This document shows, in pieces, positions 17,936 through 27,999 of a stretch of 64,000 nt of DNA (position 1 is the first letter of the stretch; every line of letters begins with the position of its first letter). A model generated the notes under the pieces. That model made no database searches. It was not told where the DNA came from and worked only from the letters and a program-made list of their open reading frames with translations. Made by a program: the position numbers and the translations under genes. This DNA is from Zobellia amurskyensis (lineage in GTDB: Bacteria > Bacteroidota > Bacteroidia > Flavobacteriales > Flavobacteriaceae): contig NZ_RCNR01000019.1 of assembly GCF_009725985.1 (NCBI RefSeq), forward strand, positions 20,453-84,452, in the 5' to 3' direction.

Positions 17936-20900
17936 ATGGTTACCGCTAAACCTATTTATTTTTTCCTATTTCTTCTCTCAACAACATTGAGCGCACAGTT
18001 CAATACACTTAAGTTTGAAAATTTTGAAACACCGGAAGGTCTCTCTAGTAGTACGTGTTCAGAAATATTTCAAGATAAAGAAGGTTTTCTTTGGTTTGGT
18101 ACTATTGACGGTCTCAATAGATACAATGGATATGAGTTTGAGATATTTAGGTCTGTTTTAAACGATACTACTTCCATAAGTAACAACAGAATAAATACTA
18201 TAACCGAAGATAGGTATGGAAAACTATGGGTGGGAACTAATAATGGTTTAAATGTCTATGATAAAGAAACCGATAAATTCACACTTATTGACCTATATGG
18301 ACCTTTGTCCTTGTCAACTAGCCCCAGAAAAATCATTAATGATGTAGAGTATGATACAGTTGGGAACGCTATTTGGGTGGCCACTGAAAATGGAGTGGTT
18401 AAAATAGAACTAACAGATTCCGATACTTTTCAAGATCTAAAATTTTCATACTACCTAAACGATACTACTAATGATAGGTCCTTAGATTCTAACGGTGTAA
18501 ATGCTATTGTAATTGATAGGGAAGAAGAACTATGGATTACAACAGATGGCCAATACCTTAATAAGTATGACCGGTCCAAGGATGATTTTGATAGGGTATT
18601 TATTGATAGTGGAGATCCGTATGAACTCAACCATATTCCTAAAAGAGTATTTGTTGATCAGGATGGTGATTTTTTAATAGGAAATGACCTGTCGGACATG
18701 ATATTTTGGATTCGGGATAAAAACGAATTTGAGCATCTTTCTTTGGTAGATTTTCATATTCCCGTTAGTAATATCTATCAAGATGATAATGGTATTTTTT
18801 GGCTGTCTACAGATGGTCATGGCATTTATTTGTATGACAAGAAACAGGAAAAAATAACCCAACAGATATTAAATAACCTTTTTGATCCTTTTTCGCTCGC
18901 GAACGACAAACCTTCTATAATTTATGAAGACCGTAACGATATTTTATGGATAGGTAGTTATGATAAGGGTGTTAGTAAATTAGACCCTTCCAAGTATTCA
19001 TTTGGGCACTATTACTATCAACCTAATAGTGAACAAGGACTTAGTGAGAAAATAGTGCAATCCGTATTGCAAGATGCCAAGGGGCGCATTTGGTTGGGTG
19101 CTTATAATGGAGGTCTAGATTTATTTGATGAGGAAAATGAATCATACAAGCATTATAACAACATTCCGGGGAATGAAAATTCACTTTCTTCCAATAAGAT
19201 TCTATATACGTTTGAATCGGCCGACGGTAAAATTTGGATATGTACTTTAGATGGGGGACTAAATAGTTTTGATCCTGAGAAGGAGGTTTTTAAACGGTAT
19301 GAAAATGACGTGTTCAATCCAAAATCTATAGGACAAAACTCCGTATGGGCAGGTCTGGAAGATTTTGAAAAAAGAATTTGGATTGGCCTGCGTACAGATG
19401 GTCTAAACCTTCTAGACCCTAAAACGGGAGTATTTAGTAGTTATAGGAATACATCCTTAAAGGATATAGGTTTAACTAGTAATATTATCCTGTACTTATA
19501 TGTAGATTCTAAAAAACGGTTGTTAATAGGCACTACCCTTGGGTTAAATGTGGTTGAGCTAGATAAGCTTCAAGAATTTGCACCAAAGGAAATAAATTTT
19601 GAAAGGGTACATGAAAAAGGGGTAGAGGGAAACAGAATAAATTACATAACCGAAGATCATAAAGATAATATATGGCTGGGTACGGATTCAGGAATTTTTG
19701 TTCTTGACCAAAATCTGAAACAAATAAAATCATATTCTTCTCATGACGGGCTTCCTAATAATTTAGTAGTTGGTTTAGAGGAAGACGATAATCATAATTT
19801 TTGGATAACCACAAAAAGTGGACTTACCTTTCTTAATCCTGAAACCAATGAGATAAGAAATTTCAACGCTCACGATGGACTTCAAGGAACTGAGTTTCAA
19901 ACAAAATCAATAGACAAGACCAAGGATGGTAGAATCTTGGCGGGAGGGCTTAACGGATTCAATATATTTCATCCAGACCATATAAAATTACCTGCAGACG
20001 TAAAGTTACAGCCACTAATTACAAGCTTTAAACTCAACAATAAAAAAGTAGTTAAAGGCGATTCTATAAATGGGCGTGTATTGATTAACAGTGCGTTGGA
20101 TTCTATAGGGAATATCAGATTGAAGTATGATGAAAATTACATCTCTTTTGAATTTGTGGCGTTGAATTTTGAGAACCCGGAACAAGTGCAGTACGCATAT
20201 AAAATGCACGGGCTAGATGATGATTTTGTTAATATAGGAAGCAACAGGGTCGTAAACCATTCTAATTTAGAACCGGGAGACTACATGTTTGAAGTAAAAT
20301 CTTCCATTGATGGAAAATGGGCTAACGCCGGGTCTGCCAAATTGAATATTGAGATTCAACCTCCTTTTTGGAAAACTTGGTGGATGTATTTTATTTATTC
20401 AATTGCAGGTGGTCTGCTTCTATGGGCTATAATGTATTATTATACGCAAAAGGTTAGGGAAGATCAGAAACATGAGTTGGATCAGATGAAACTTCAGTTT
20501 TTTGTAAATGTTTCGCATGAGTTTAGAACCCCGTTAACTTTAATATTGAATCCGGTAGATAAGATTCTATCGAGCATTAATGAGTCTAGCCCAATGATGA
20601 ATTCGGCGCAGACCATACAACGCAGTGCTAGAAGGCTATTGCATTTGGTAAATCAGCTTTTGGATTATAGGAAAATGGATGTAGGTATGATGCCTTTGCA
20701 GTTGGAGAAAGGTAACATTGTTAAGTTCTCAGAGGACATTTTTCTTCTATTTAAAGATTTAGCAGACCAAAAGGAGTTGAGTTATACGTTTACAGCAGAT
20801 TCAAAAAAAATACAGGCCCATTTTGACTTGGATAAGGTGGAAAAAATCATAACCAACTTAATTTCCAATGCCATAAAGTTCACTCCATCAGAAGGAACTA

Positions 20901-22108
20901 TTGAAGTATCGATTAGTAAGGTTGCCAAAAAAGTAAAAACATACGAATCCGTCCTTTTTATTAGAGAGAAGATGGGCGATTATGTAGAAATTATAGTGAA
21001 AGATACTGGTAGAGGATTGGATAAAGTACAGTTAAAAAACATTTTCTCAAGGTTCTATAATTTAGATCCATCAAAAACAGGGACGGGTATTGGGCTAAAC
21101 TTTAGTAAAGCTTTAGCTGAAATGCACGGAGGTGATATATCTGTAGAAAGTCAGTCTAAAAAAGGAAGCAAATTTATAGTTAGGTTACCCTTAAACCTTG
21201 ATAAGGAAGCCACGGAAACGGAAAACATTAAGAACGAGTTCCGTATTAATTCCATGAAAGCGGTTGAGTATGAAATGCTCACCACCAATGAGTTGGTGAC
21301 AAGTAAAGATTTTAAAGAACAGACAGGAGATAAAGACCGCCCAACCGTTCTGGTTGTTGAAGACAATAAAGAGTTGCGGACACATTTGGTAAATGATTTA
21401 AGGGAATATTATCAAGTAAAGCAGGCAGCCAATGGAGAAAAGGGGCTGAAGATGGCTAAAAAGCATTTGCCGGATATTATTATAAGCGATGTAATGATGC
21501 CCTTAATGGACGGTTTTGAGCTATGCAAAAACATTAAAAACGAATTTGAAACCTGTCATATTCCTGTACTATTGTTAACCGCTAAAAGTTTGGATGATGA
21601 TAGGGTAGAGGGGTACCATAGCGGGGCGGATGGTTATTTGTCAAAACCTTTTGTAACTAGGGTATTGATTGCTCGTATCGATAACCTGTTGGAAACCAAA
21701 AAGAGACTTAGACAACGGTTCTCTGAAATTGGGGGTATCTTTCCTGCAAGTGAGGTTACCACCAATAATATTGATGAGGTGTTTTTGGATAAGGTCACAA
21801 AAACTATTTTGGATAATGTTGGCGATATGGATTTTAAACAAGAAGATCTCTTAAAAGAGTTGGGTATTGGCAGGTCTCAATTGTACCGAAAAATAAATTC
21901 GTTAACGGGAAAAAATCCAAGTCACTATATGCGTACCGTACGCTTACGCTATGCCTCAGAGTTATTAAAAGAGAACCAATATTCCGTTAAGGAAATATCC
22001 TATATGGCAGGATTTAATTCTACGGCATATTTTAGCAAAACATTCCGAGAGCTTTTTGATGTTACCCCTACGGAATTTATGGACCAACAAGAAAGCCAAG
22101 ATACCTAA
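17936..22108 (+). CDS. Hybrid two-component system sensor-regulator (HTCS)
   Basis: This single protein combines a whole two-component system. I start it at the ATG at 17936 because a signal peptide follows at once (YFFLFLLSTTLSAQF); a GTG at 17885 would add 17 residues before it. The roughly 1390 residues contain a periplasmic double beta-propeller of repeated Reg_prop units (for example FLWFGTIDGLNRYNGYEF and KLWVGTNNGLNVYD) to about 680, a Y_Y_Y domain to about 800, one membrane helix at about 815-836, and a histidine kinase with His861 in FVNVSHEFRTPL. The ATP-binding boxes are NLISNAIKFTP, DTGRGLD and GTGIGLN. A receiver domain has phospho-acceptor Asp1185 (SDVMMP), and an AraC-type DNA-binding domain ends the protein. 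It probably senses an oligosaccharide in the periplasm and activates the adjacent SusC/SusD pair 2 and enzyme operons. Confidence 0.97.
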   Translation: MVTAKPIYFFLFLLSTTLSAQFNTLKFENFETPEGLSSSTCSEIFQDKEGFLWFGTIDGLNRYNGYEFEIFRSVLNDTTSISNNRINTITEDRYGKLWVGTNNGLNVYDKETDKFTLIDLYGPLSLSTSPRKIINDVEYDTVGNAIWVATENGVVKIELTDSDTFQDLKFSYYLNDTTNDRSLDSNGVNAIVIDREEELWITTDGQYLNKYDRSKDDFDRVFIDSGDPYELNHIPKRVFVDQDGDFLIGNDLSDMIFWIRDKNEFEHLSLVDFHIPVSNIYQDDNGIFWLSTDGHGIYLYDKKQEKITQQILNNLFDPFSLANDKPSIIYEDRNDILWIGSYDKGVSKLDPSKYSFGHYYYQPNSEQGLSEKIVQSVLQDAKGRIWLGAYNGGLDLFDEENESYKHYNNIPGNENSLSSNKILYTFESADGKIWICTLDGGLNSFDPEKEVFKRYENDVFNPKSIGQNSVWAGLEDFEKRIWIGLRTDGLNLLDPKTGVFSSYRNTSLKDIGLTSNIILYLYVDSKKRLLIGTTLGLNVVELDKLQEFAPKEINFERVHEKGVEGNRINYITEDHKDNIWLGTDSGIFVLDQNLKQIKSYSSHDGLPNNLVVGLEEDDNHNFWITTKSGLTFLNPETNEIRNFNAHDGLQGTEFQTKSIDKTKDGRILAGGLNGFNIFHPDHIKLPADVKLQPLITSFKLNNKKVVKGDSINGRVLINSALDSIGNIRLKYDENYISFEFVALNFENPEQVQYAYKMHGLDDDFVNIGSNRVVNHSNLEPGDYMFEVKSSIDGKWANAGSAKLNIEIQPPFWKTWWMYFIYSIAGGLLLWAIMYYYTQKVREDQKHELDQMKLQFFVNVSHEFRTPLTLILNPVDKILSSINESSPMMNSAQTIQRSARRLLHLVNQLLDYRKMDVGMMPLQLEKGNIVKFSEDIFLLFKDLADQKELSYTFTADSKKIQAHFDLDKVEKIITNLISNAIKFTPSEGTIEVSISKVAKKVKTYESVLFIREKMGDYVEIIVKDTGRGLDKVQLKNIFSRFYNLDPSKTGTGIGLNFSKALAEMHGGDISVESQSKKGSKFIVRLPLNLDKEATETENIKNEFRINSMKAVEYEMLTTNELVTSKDFKEQTGDKDRPTVLVVEDNKELRTHLVNDLREYYQVKQAANGEKGLKMAKKHLPDIIISDVMMPLMDGFELCKNIKNEFETCHIPVLLLTAKSLDDDRVEGYHSGADGYLSKPFVTRVLIARIDNLLETKKRLRQRFSEIGGIFPASEVTTNNIDEVFLDKVTKTILDNVGDMDFKQEDLLKELGIGRSQLYRKINSLTGKNPSHYMRTVRLRYASELLKENQYSVKEISYMAGFNSTAYFSKTFRELFDVTPTEFMDQQESQDT

Positions 22109-22145
22109 ATCTTACCGTTATCTTCTAACTAAGAATAAGCCAAAA

Positions 22146-22180
22146 AAAAGACAGCTGTACGTGGAGTACAACTGCCTTTT
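22146..22180. terminator. Bidirectional terminator between HTCS and SusD 2
   Basis: Fifteen-base arms (22146-22160 and 22166-22180) pair around a 5-base loop with two G-T-type wobbles. A-rich and T-rich ends flank the stem. It lies between convergent genes ending at 22108 and 22239. Confidence 0.75.
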
Positions 22181-22238
22181 ACTAAACTAACTCAAAACTA
22201 AACAAACAATTTATCCATATAAATGGATGCTCAAAATT

Positions 22239-24029
22239 TTAATATCCAGGGTTTTGTAACAAGGATTCGTTTAAACCTATTTCATTTGTTGGTAAAGGAA
22301 ATAGATAATTATCTATAGAAAAGTTACGTATTGATGAGGGTTGAACAACCACTGCTCTTCTGGCTCCAACTCCTGTTGATGCAACTTCTTCAGGAAATCC
22401 ATATAGAGACGGGTCATATAAATCTGTGTCGGTTTCCCAAACGGTACCTTCAACTACAGCGCCAAATATGGTTTCATTTAACTCTTCTTCAGCAATACCC
22501 CAACGCTTTAAGTCATTGAACCGTGTTGCTCCTTCTGCATAAAGTTCAATAGTACGCTCCCTTCTAATCTCATCTAAAATATCCAGATTATTGGTGGCGG
22601 CAAAAGCATTGCTAAGTGGTGGCAATCCCGCTCTAGCTTTAACCAAGTTAATTGATTCATTAAGTTGAGCATCTGTAATGCTACCATTTAGCTCGTACAA
22701 AGCCTCGGCATACATTAAATATACTTCTGCCAGACGTATAAAAGGCATATCAAAACTTTCGGTCATAGTTTCTCTATAGGCTAAATCTGTTCCCCAGTTC
22801 CAACTCATGAACTTAGCATTAAAATACCCGTAGTTATTGGTGCCGCTTAACCTTAATTGGTCATTATTCTCAATTGTGGGGATTGTTCCAAGGTCTTTAT
22901 GATCTGTAAAATAAGCCGTCATCCTAAGGTCTCTATTCTGAAACTCATCTTCTGGGTTGGTATAGCCTTGAAATTTTGGAGATTGATCAATGGGTAGACC
23001 GTCATCACTCAAAAATAAGTCCATCATTTTTCTACTCGGTTTTACCCTTCCTTGGTACACATGACTCAACAACGTACCTGCCTGTCTAAAGGTAAAATCG
23101 TATTTACCATAAAAAATAAACTCTTTATTGGTTGCTTTGTCCAATCCGGCTGGGTTTGATCCTCCATCTTCTAAGATAAATAAGAAATTGGAACTCAAAT
23201 TATCTAGAACATCATTGTAGTTCCACAGTTCAAATGTACCGGAATCCATTATCGATTTGCATAAAGTAACGACCTCCTGGAAATATGCGTTAATATCAGA
23301 AGCATTTTCTCCTGCACTACCTGCACCAGTAGAAGTACCATCACCATCTGTAACAGTGCCTACATATTTCATCCAAGTAGCTTCATGCAATAAAACATCA
23401 GCTTTAAAAGCCATGGCTGCCTCTTTACTTATTTTACCCTTATCCTCTGATGGTATGGCGGCTTCGTTAGGTAGACCGGCTATGGCTTGGTCCAAATCTT
23501 TTAAAATTTGGGCAACTACCTCATATCTACTGTTTCGTGGGGCATTTAACTCTTCCGAGTCTACATCCAAAGGCTCTGTCACTAATGGAACACCACCAAA
23601 CCGTTGTACTAAAAAGAAATATTGATAAGCTCTATGAAAGTATGTTGCTGCCACATACGGCCCAATATCATCTCCTTCGTAGTCTTCTGCCCTTACCAAT
23701 AACAGGTTCATGTCTCTAATTGCGGAGTAGGCACTACTATAGTAACCATCAGATGCAGGTGCTTGGGTTTCCCCTCTACTATATGCTTGCATTGCACTGG
23801 CTTCTTCGTAACCTACCAAATCCGAACCGTGATCGGCATAAATTCCTTGATCGTTCCAATTAAGTAAGTCTGTATAAAAGCTGTTTGCCGATTGCTTAAA
23901 GTGATCAGCTTCAGTGAAAAAAACGGCATCTGTAATTGCAGCAGGAGGAGTTAAGTCTATAAATTCATCCTCACAAGATGTAAAGAGCACTGCAATGCAT
24001 GGCAGTAGTTTATATATTATATTTTTCAT
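22239..24029 (-). CDS. SusD-family glycan-binding lipoprotein (pair 2)
   Basis: The 596-residue lipoprotein (AVLFTSCEDEFIDLTPP, Cys near residue 19) has the SusD/RagB layout: SANSFYTDLLNW and AYSAIRDMNLLLVRAEDY at the N-terminus, FHRAYQYFFLVQRFGGVPLV in the TPR core, and MPFIRLAEVYLMYAEALYELNG with ERTIELYAEGATRFNDLKRWG towards the C-terminus, ending LLQNPGY. It is about 100 residues longer than the first SusD, mainly in the middle, so it may bind a different or larger ligand. It is encoded 27 bp downstream of its SusC partner. Confidence 0.95.
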   Translation of the reverse strand: MKNIIYKLLPCIAVLFTSCEDEFIDLTPPAAITDAVFFTEADHFKQSANSFYTDLLNWNDQGIYADHGSDLVGYEEASAMQAYSRGETQAPASDGYYSSAYSAIRDMNLLLVRAEDYEGDDIGPYVAATYFHRAYQYFFLVQRFGGVPLVTEPLDVDSEELNAPRNSRYEVVAQILKDLDQAIAGLPNEAAIPSEDKGKISKEAAMAFKADVLLHEATWMKYVGTVTDGDGTSTGAGSAGENASDINAYFQEVVTLCKSIMDSGTFELWNYNDVLDNLSSNFLFILEDGGSNPAGLDKATNKEFIFYGKYDFTFRQAGTLLSHVYQGRVKPSRKMMDLFLSDDGLPIDQSPKFQGYTNPEDEFQNRDLRMTAYFTDHKDLGTIPTIENNDQLRLSGTNNYGYFNAKFMSWNWGTDLAYRETMTESFDMPFIRLAEVYLMYAEALYELNGSITDAQLNESINLVKARAGLPPLSNAFAATNNLDILDEIRRERTIELYAEGATRFNDLKRWGIAEEELNETIFGAVVEGTVWETDTDLYDPSLYGFPEEVASTGVGARRAVVVQPSSIRNFSIDNYLFPLPTNEIGLNESLLQNPGY

Positions 24030-24056
24030 TTGTATATTGTTTTTTAGTTATCTGAA

Positions 24057-27000
24057 TTAAAGTGATACTCTTAGACCTAATGCCCAAGTTCGCATAAACG
24101 GGTAAGCGCTACCATTTGAGTTCGGGTTAAATTCAGGGTCATAACCATCTTTCACAGAAGAAGTCTCCCATAAATCATTGCCGGAAAAATATATACGCGC
24201 ATTAATAGGGGTATTTTTTAGATTAAATTCTGGGATGTTATAACCTATAATAAGTGATTTTAATCTTAGGTATTTGTTGTTTTGTAAAATGTGATCTTTA
24301 CTTCTGTAGTTCCAGGCAGATAACCCACGTTGTGTTGATAATCTTGGAAATTCTGCATCTCTATTGTCTTCGGTCCAAGTTCTACCTAACCAAGCATTGG
24401 ATTGATTTTGCCATTCCGCTTGAAAAGGTTGAGCAAAATAGCCTGTTCTATATATGGTATGCTCTAGTTGACCTTGAAAAAAGGCACTTAAATCCCAATT
24501 TTTATATTTAATGTCAAAATTTGCTCCAAACACATAATGGTTGCCATTATCCCCATGATAGGTTAAATCATCAACATCAAGTGTTCCATCTCCGTTGGTA
24601 TCTACAACGATCATATCTCCAGGGCGCAGTGCGTCGTTAGACGTTTGTGCCGGTAAGATACCTCCAGGATTTAAATTAGCATAATAGGCATCAACTTCAG
24701 CTTGAGAATCAAAATAACCGGCTGTCTCCCACATGTAGAAAGAGTTAATAGGTTTTCCTTCAATTATTTCGGAATCATCCGCTGCATTAAGGTTTTCCGT
24801 AGGAACGCCTATAAAGCCTTCTTCGTCATAAAATTCAACAACTTCATTTCTACTGTCACTCATATTGGCACTTACACCAAGATCAAAATCACCTATTTTG
24901 TCTCTCCAGCCTACTTGAACTTCCCAACCTTTAGCTTCTAGGACACCTTCGTTTGTAAAAGGTGTAGCAGTACCTAAAATTGATGGACTTTGCTTTCTAA
25001 TAAGCATTCCAATATTCTTTTTCTTAAAGAGGTCTACAGAGCCAAATACTTTATTGTTGAATAATCTAAAGTCTAATCCAATTTCACTATTCTCAATACG
25101 TTCCCAAGTTGTGGAATTACTAAACAGGCTACTTGCTCTTGCGGTACCCTGCTGTGTTGCATTGGTTTGCCCAAAAACAGTAGTGCCAAATCCGACAGTG
25201 GATAAGAATCCGAAATTACCTATACCTGAAGTACTTCCTAATTCACCATAACCACCACGCAATTTTAAGAATGATATGATGCTGCTGTCTTTAAGGAAGT
25301 TCTCTTCACTTAAAACCCAACCCCCAGAAACACTGAAGTAATTTGACCATTTTTGCCCATCAGCAAATCGTGACGATCCGTCTCTTCTTCCTTGAAATTC
25401 TACTAGATATTTATTTTTATAATCGTAGTTTAAACGGCCAATGTAACCGAAAAAGCCCCATTGGGTACCACCACCGCTGGTAGTAATAAGTTGGTCAGTA
25501 GCTCCTAAGTTTAGGTCGTACACGCCATAATCAACAAAACCGTTTCTTCTGGCAAAAAGTTCCTTAACCTCATTTCTTTCTCCTTCAATTGCTACTAATC
25601 CAGAAATGTTATGATCTCCAAAACTATTGCTATAATTTAATGCTCCTTTATAATTCTTATAGGTAATGTTACCGTCATTGTTATCGGGTCCGGTACCTTC
25701 AGAGATATAAGGTTGCGTGTTTATACTAGCAGGGGCCAAATCACCAAACCAATTGTATTGAAGAACATTGACCGTATAGGTTTGATTAAAAGATTTTTGT
25801 TGACTAAGAGCGTAAGATCCTGTGATATTTAAATGATCTGTAATTTTATAAGTAGCTAGTGCAGATAATCTTAATTGCTCATTTCGATCTAGTTCGCGTC
25901 CACCATCAGTAACCCTTGCTACAGAATTTCTTCCACCGGCAAGATTACCACCAAAATTGGCGTACCATTCTCCCTGAGGGTTTTTAGATGGAAATAAAGG
26001 AGCATCATAAGTAATAGCTTCTCTGTCAAGCCCGCCCTGCGGGCCGTTCACTTCATTATGAAAATAAGAGACAGTTGTATTTAAGCTTAATCGCTCACTC
26101 AAATTAATATTATAGTTAGCAGCAAAATTATATCTATCTGCAATATCATCTACAGTTTGTAGGCCTCCAACATTTTGATCGTAACCTGCTGAAATCCTGA
26201 AATTACTTGTTTCATCACCTCCGGATACGCTGATGTTATGTTGGCTAGAGTATGAGTTGCCAAACATTTCATCAAACCTGTTACCGGCGTTACCAAGAAA
26301 GACATCTCCAAGAAGACTTAAATTATAAATACCTTCTTCTCCATTGGCAATCCTTCCTAGATTTTCTCGGTTGTCCCAAAAGAAATAACGAGGCGGTTTA
26401 CCAGCAGCAATATCTTCATCGGCTGCTGCTGCGTAAAGTTGTCCATATTCAGACATGCTTGGTGATGGAGGACGAATACCTATAGTACCCATACGGGTAA
26501 TAGTACTTATATCCACTTTAACTTTTCCTTTTCCTTTTTTGGTGGTAACCAAAACTACACCACCAGCAGCACGAGACCCATAAACTGATGCCGAGCCACC
26601 TTTTAACACACTAATGCTTTCAATGTCATTAGGGTTCATATCATTAAAAGATGATGAGTTTATAGCTGGAATACCATCAATAACTATAAGCGGAGCTATA
26701 CCGTTTATAGAAGATTCCCCCCTGATTAAGAAATTAATGTTTTCGTCTCCAGGTCTAGAAGAATTACGGGTTACAACCAATCCTGGTGTTCTTCCTTGTA
26801 GTGCCAAAGCCGGGCTACCGGTTGCAATATCTTCAAAAGCTTCGGCCTTGACCTGTTCAACGGAACCGGTTAAAGTTTCCTTCTTGGCGGTACCGTAACC
26901 TACCACAACTACTTCATCAAGAGCGGCAACATCCGTGTCCAATGAAACATTGATTGTAGAGTTGCTCCCAACTGGTACTTCTTTTTGTGCAAACCCTATA

Positions 27001-27305
27001 GATGAGAATATGAGTACACTATTAGAGGCAGGAACATTAATGGAAAAATTCCCGTCAAAATCTGTAGTAGTCCCGGTTTGGGTTCCTTTTACTATAACGT
27101 TGGCCCCGGGGATCGGCATTCCGTCTTCAGCTCCAATTACAGTACCTGTAATGGTTAAATCTTGAACTTCCGCAATGTCAAGAATAATACGGCTGCTTGG
27201 TGCAGCGTATAAATTTGCGCATGCACCGCTAATTAGAAACCCTAAGATTCCTAATAGACCAGCTACATACTTTAAGTTGGTTCGATTTCTTTTTTCAGTG
27301 GTCAT
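24057..27305 (-). CDS. SusC-family TonB-dependent receptor (pair 2), no STN domain
   Basis: The 1082-residue receptor has an N-terminal signal (about 1-35), a carboxypeptidase-regulatory domain starting LTITGTVIGAEDGMPIPGAN at about 50, a plug with VVVGYGTAKKETLTGSVEQV and a long beta-barrel ending LRVSL. The STN sensor domain found in the first SusC is absent, which fits control by the hybrid two-component system next door and not by a sigma/anti-sigma pair. It would import oligosaccharides of the target glycan in a TonB-dependent way, together with the SusD protein encoded immediately downstream. Confidence 0.96.
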   Translation of the reverse strand: MTTEKRNRTNLKYVAGLLGILGFLISGACANLYAAPSSRIILDIAEVQDLTITGTVIGAEDGMPIPGANVIVKGTQTGTTTDFDGNFSINVPASNSVLIFSSIGFAQKEVPVGSNSTINVSLDTDVAALDEVVVVGYGTAKKETLTGSVEQVKAEAFEDIATGSPALALQGRTPGLVVTRNSSRPGDENINFLIRGESSINGIAPLIVIDGIPAINSSSFNDMNPNDIESISVLKGGSASVYGSRAAGGVVLVTTKKGKGKVKVDISTITRMGTIGIRPPSPSMSEYGQLYAAAADEDIAAGKPPRYFFWDNRENLGRIANGEEGIYNLSLLGDVFLGNAGNRFDEMFGNSYSSQHNISVSGGDETSNFRISAGYDQNVGGLQTVDDIADRYNFAANYNINLSERLSLNTTVSYFHNEVNGPQGGLDREAITYDAPLFPSKNPQGEWYANFGGNLAGGRNSVARVTDGGRELDRNEQLRLSALATYKITDHLNITGSYALSQQKSFNQTYTVNVLQYNWFGDLAPASINTQPYISEGTGPDNNDGNITYKNYKGALNYSNSFGDHNISGLVAIEGERNEVKELFARRNGFVDYGVYDLNLGATDQLITTSGGGTQWGFFGYIGRLNYDYKNKYLVEFQGRRDGSSRFADGQKWSNYFSVSGGWVLSEENFLKDSSIISFLKLRGGYGELGSTSGIGNFGFLSTVGFGTTVFGQTNATQQGTARASSLFSNSTTWERIENSEIGLDFRLFNNKVFGSVDLFKKKNIGMLIRKQSPSILGTATPFTNEGVLEAKGWEVQVGWRDKIGDFDLGVSANMSDSRNEVVEFYDEEGFIGVPTENLNAADDSEIIEGKPINSFYMWETAGYFDSQAEVDAYYANLNPGGILPAQTSNDALRPGDMIVVDTNGDGTLDVDDLTYHGDNGNHYVFGANFDIKYKNWDLSAFFQGQLEHTIYRTGYFAQPFQAEWQNQSNAWLGRTWTEDNRDAEFPRLSTQRGLSAWNYRSKDHILQNNKYLRLKSLIIGYNIPEFNLKNTPINARIYFSGNDLWETSSVKDGYDPEFNPNSNGSAYPFMRTWALGLRVSL

Positions 27306-27999
27306 AAAAGTGTTATTTAATAGTTTTTGTTGAATTAATTTTTTTGGACTCTTGCTGTAGAATAAGCGTTACCAAAAATTGTTAAGCCAATGTTAAAAAT
27401 AATTGAAGCCCGTATCGATAAATTATCATTCATTGATTATAAATTATTGTTCATTATCAGTTTGAATTGCCTTAAAATGGGGTATTCGCAAAAATTGAGG
27501 GTAGAAAACTTCAAATTAATAGGGCAAGGATTGCATCATTTTAAAGCAAAAATCCATGCAAATTTTGGTAGGTATTTGAGAAGGTAAAATGAGCGAGTTC
27601 AATTTATAGCGGTCTTGAATAGCTCGCTAGTGTTGTAAACAGGGCTGTTTTATTGGGTTGTAAGATGTTTTAAAGAAAAATAGGATTAAAAAAAATCTGA
27701 TGATTAAACCTAATAGCTAATACAGAATTTTAAGATTTAAGCGTGCACTTCTACCTTAACAAAGCGTAGTTCTAAAAAACATAAGAAATTGCATAGAGAT
27801 TTATACTTAACGTGTAAATATTGCTCTCAAGAGCTACAAAAGGCTAATATTTTATAGCTTATGAATCATAATTTATGAGTCTTTATCTTCATTCTGGGTA
27901 AAATTGTAGAGAGCGAAAACTCCACTTAGACCCGTGTTAAGTTTATAGCGGATTTATTGGTTTTGGAACTTTTCATTTTCAGTTAATCAATCAACTTTA
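27306..27999. other. 694-bp divergent intergenic region
   Basis: This AT-rich region separates the minus-strand SusC/SusD operon from the plus-strand enzyme operon that starts with GH88. It must carry promoters for both and is the expected place for binding sites of the hybrid two-component regulator. I could not identify a clear repeat or consensus promoter. A 65-codon open frame at 27390-27587 has no recognisable features and is not called. Confidence 0.6.

Noticed and set aside
19486..19496. A tatcctgtact match to the intergenic dyad motif
   Set aside because: It lies inside the hybrid two-component coding region and lacks the leading G, so the left half-site is broken; probably chance.
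27390..27587. A 65-codon open frame in the long intergenic region
   Set aside because: No recognisable domain, signal or good translation start, and it lies where divergent promoters are expected; more likely a chance frame.
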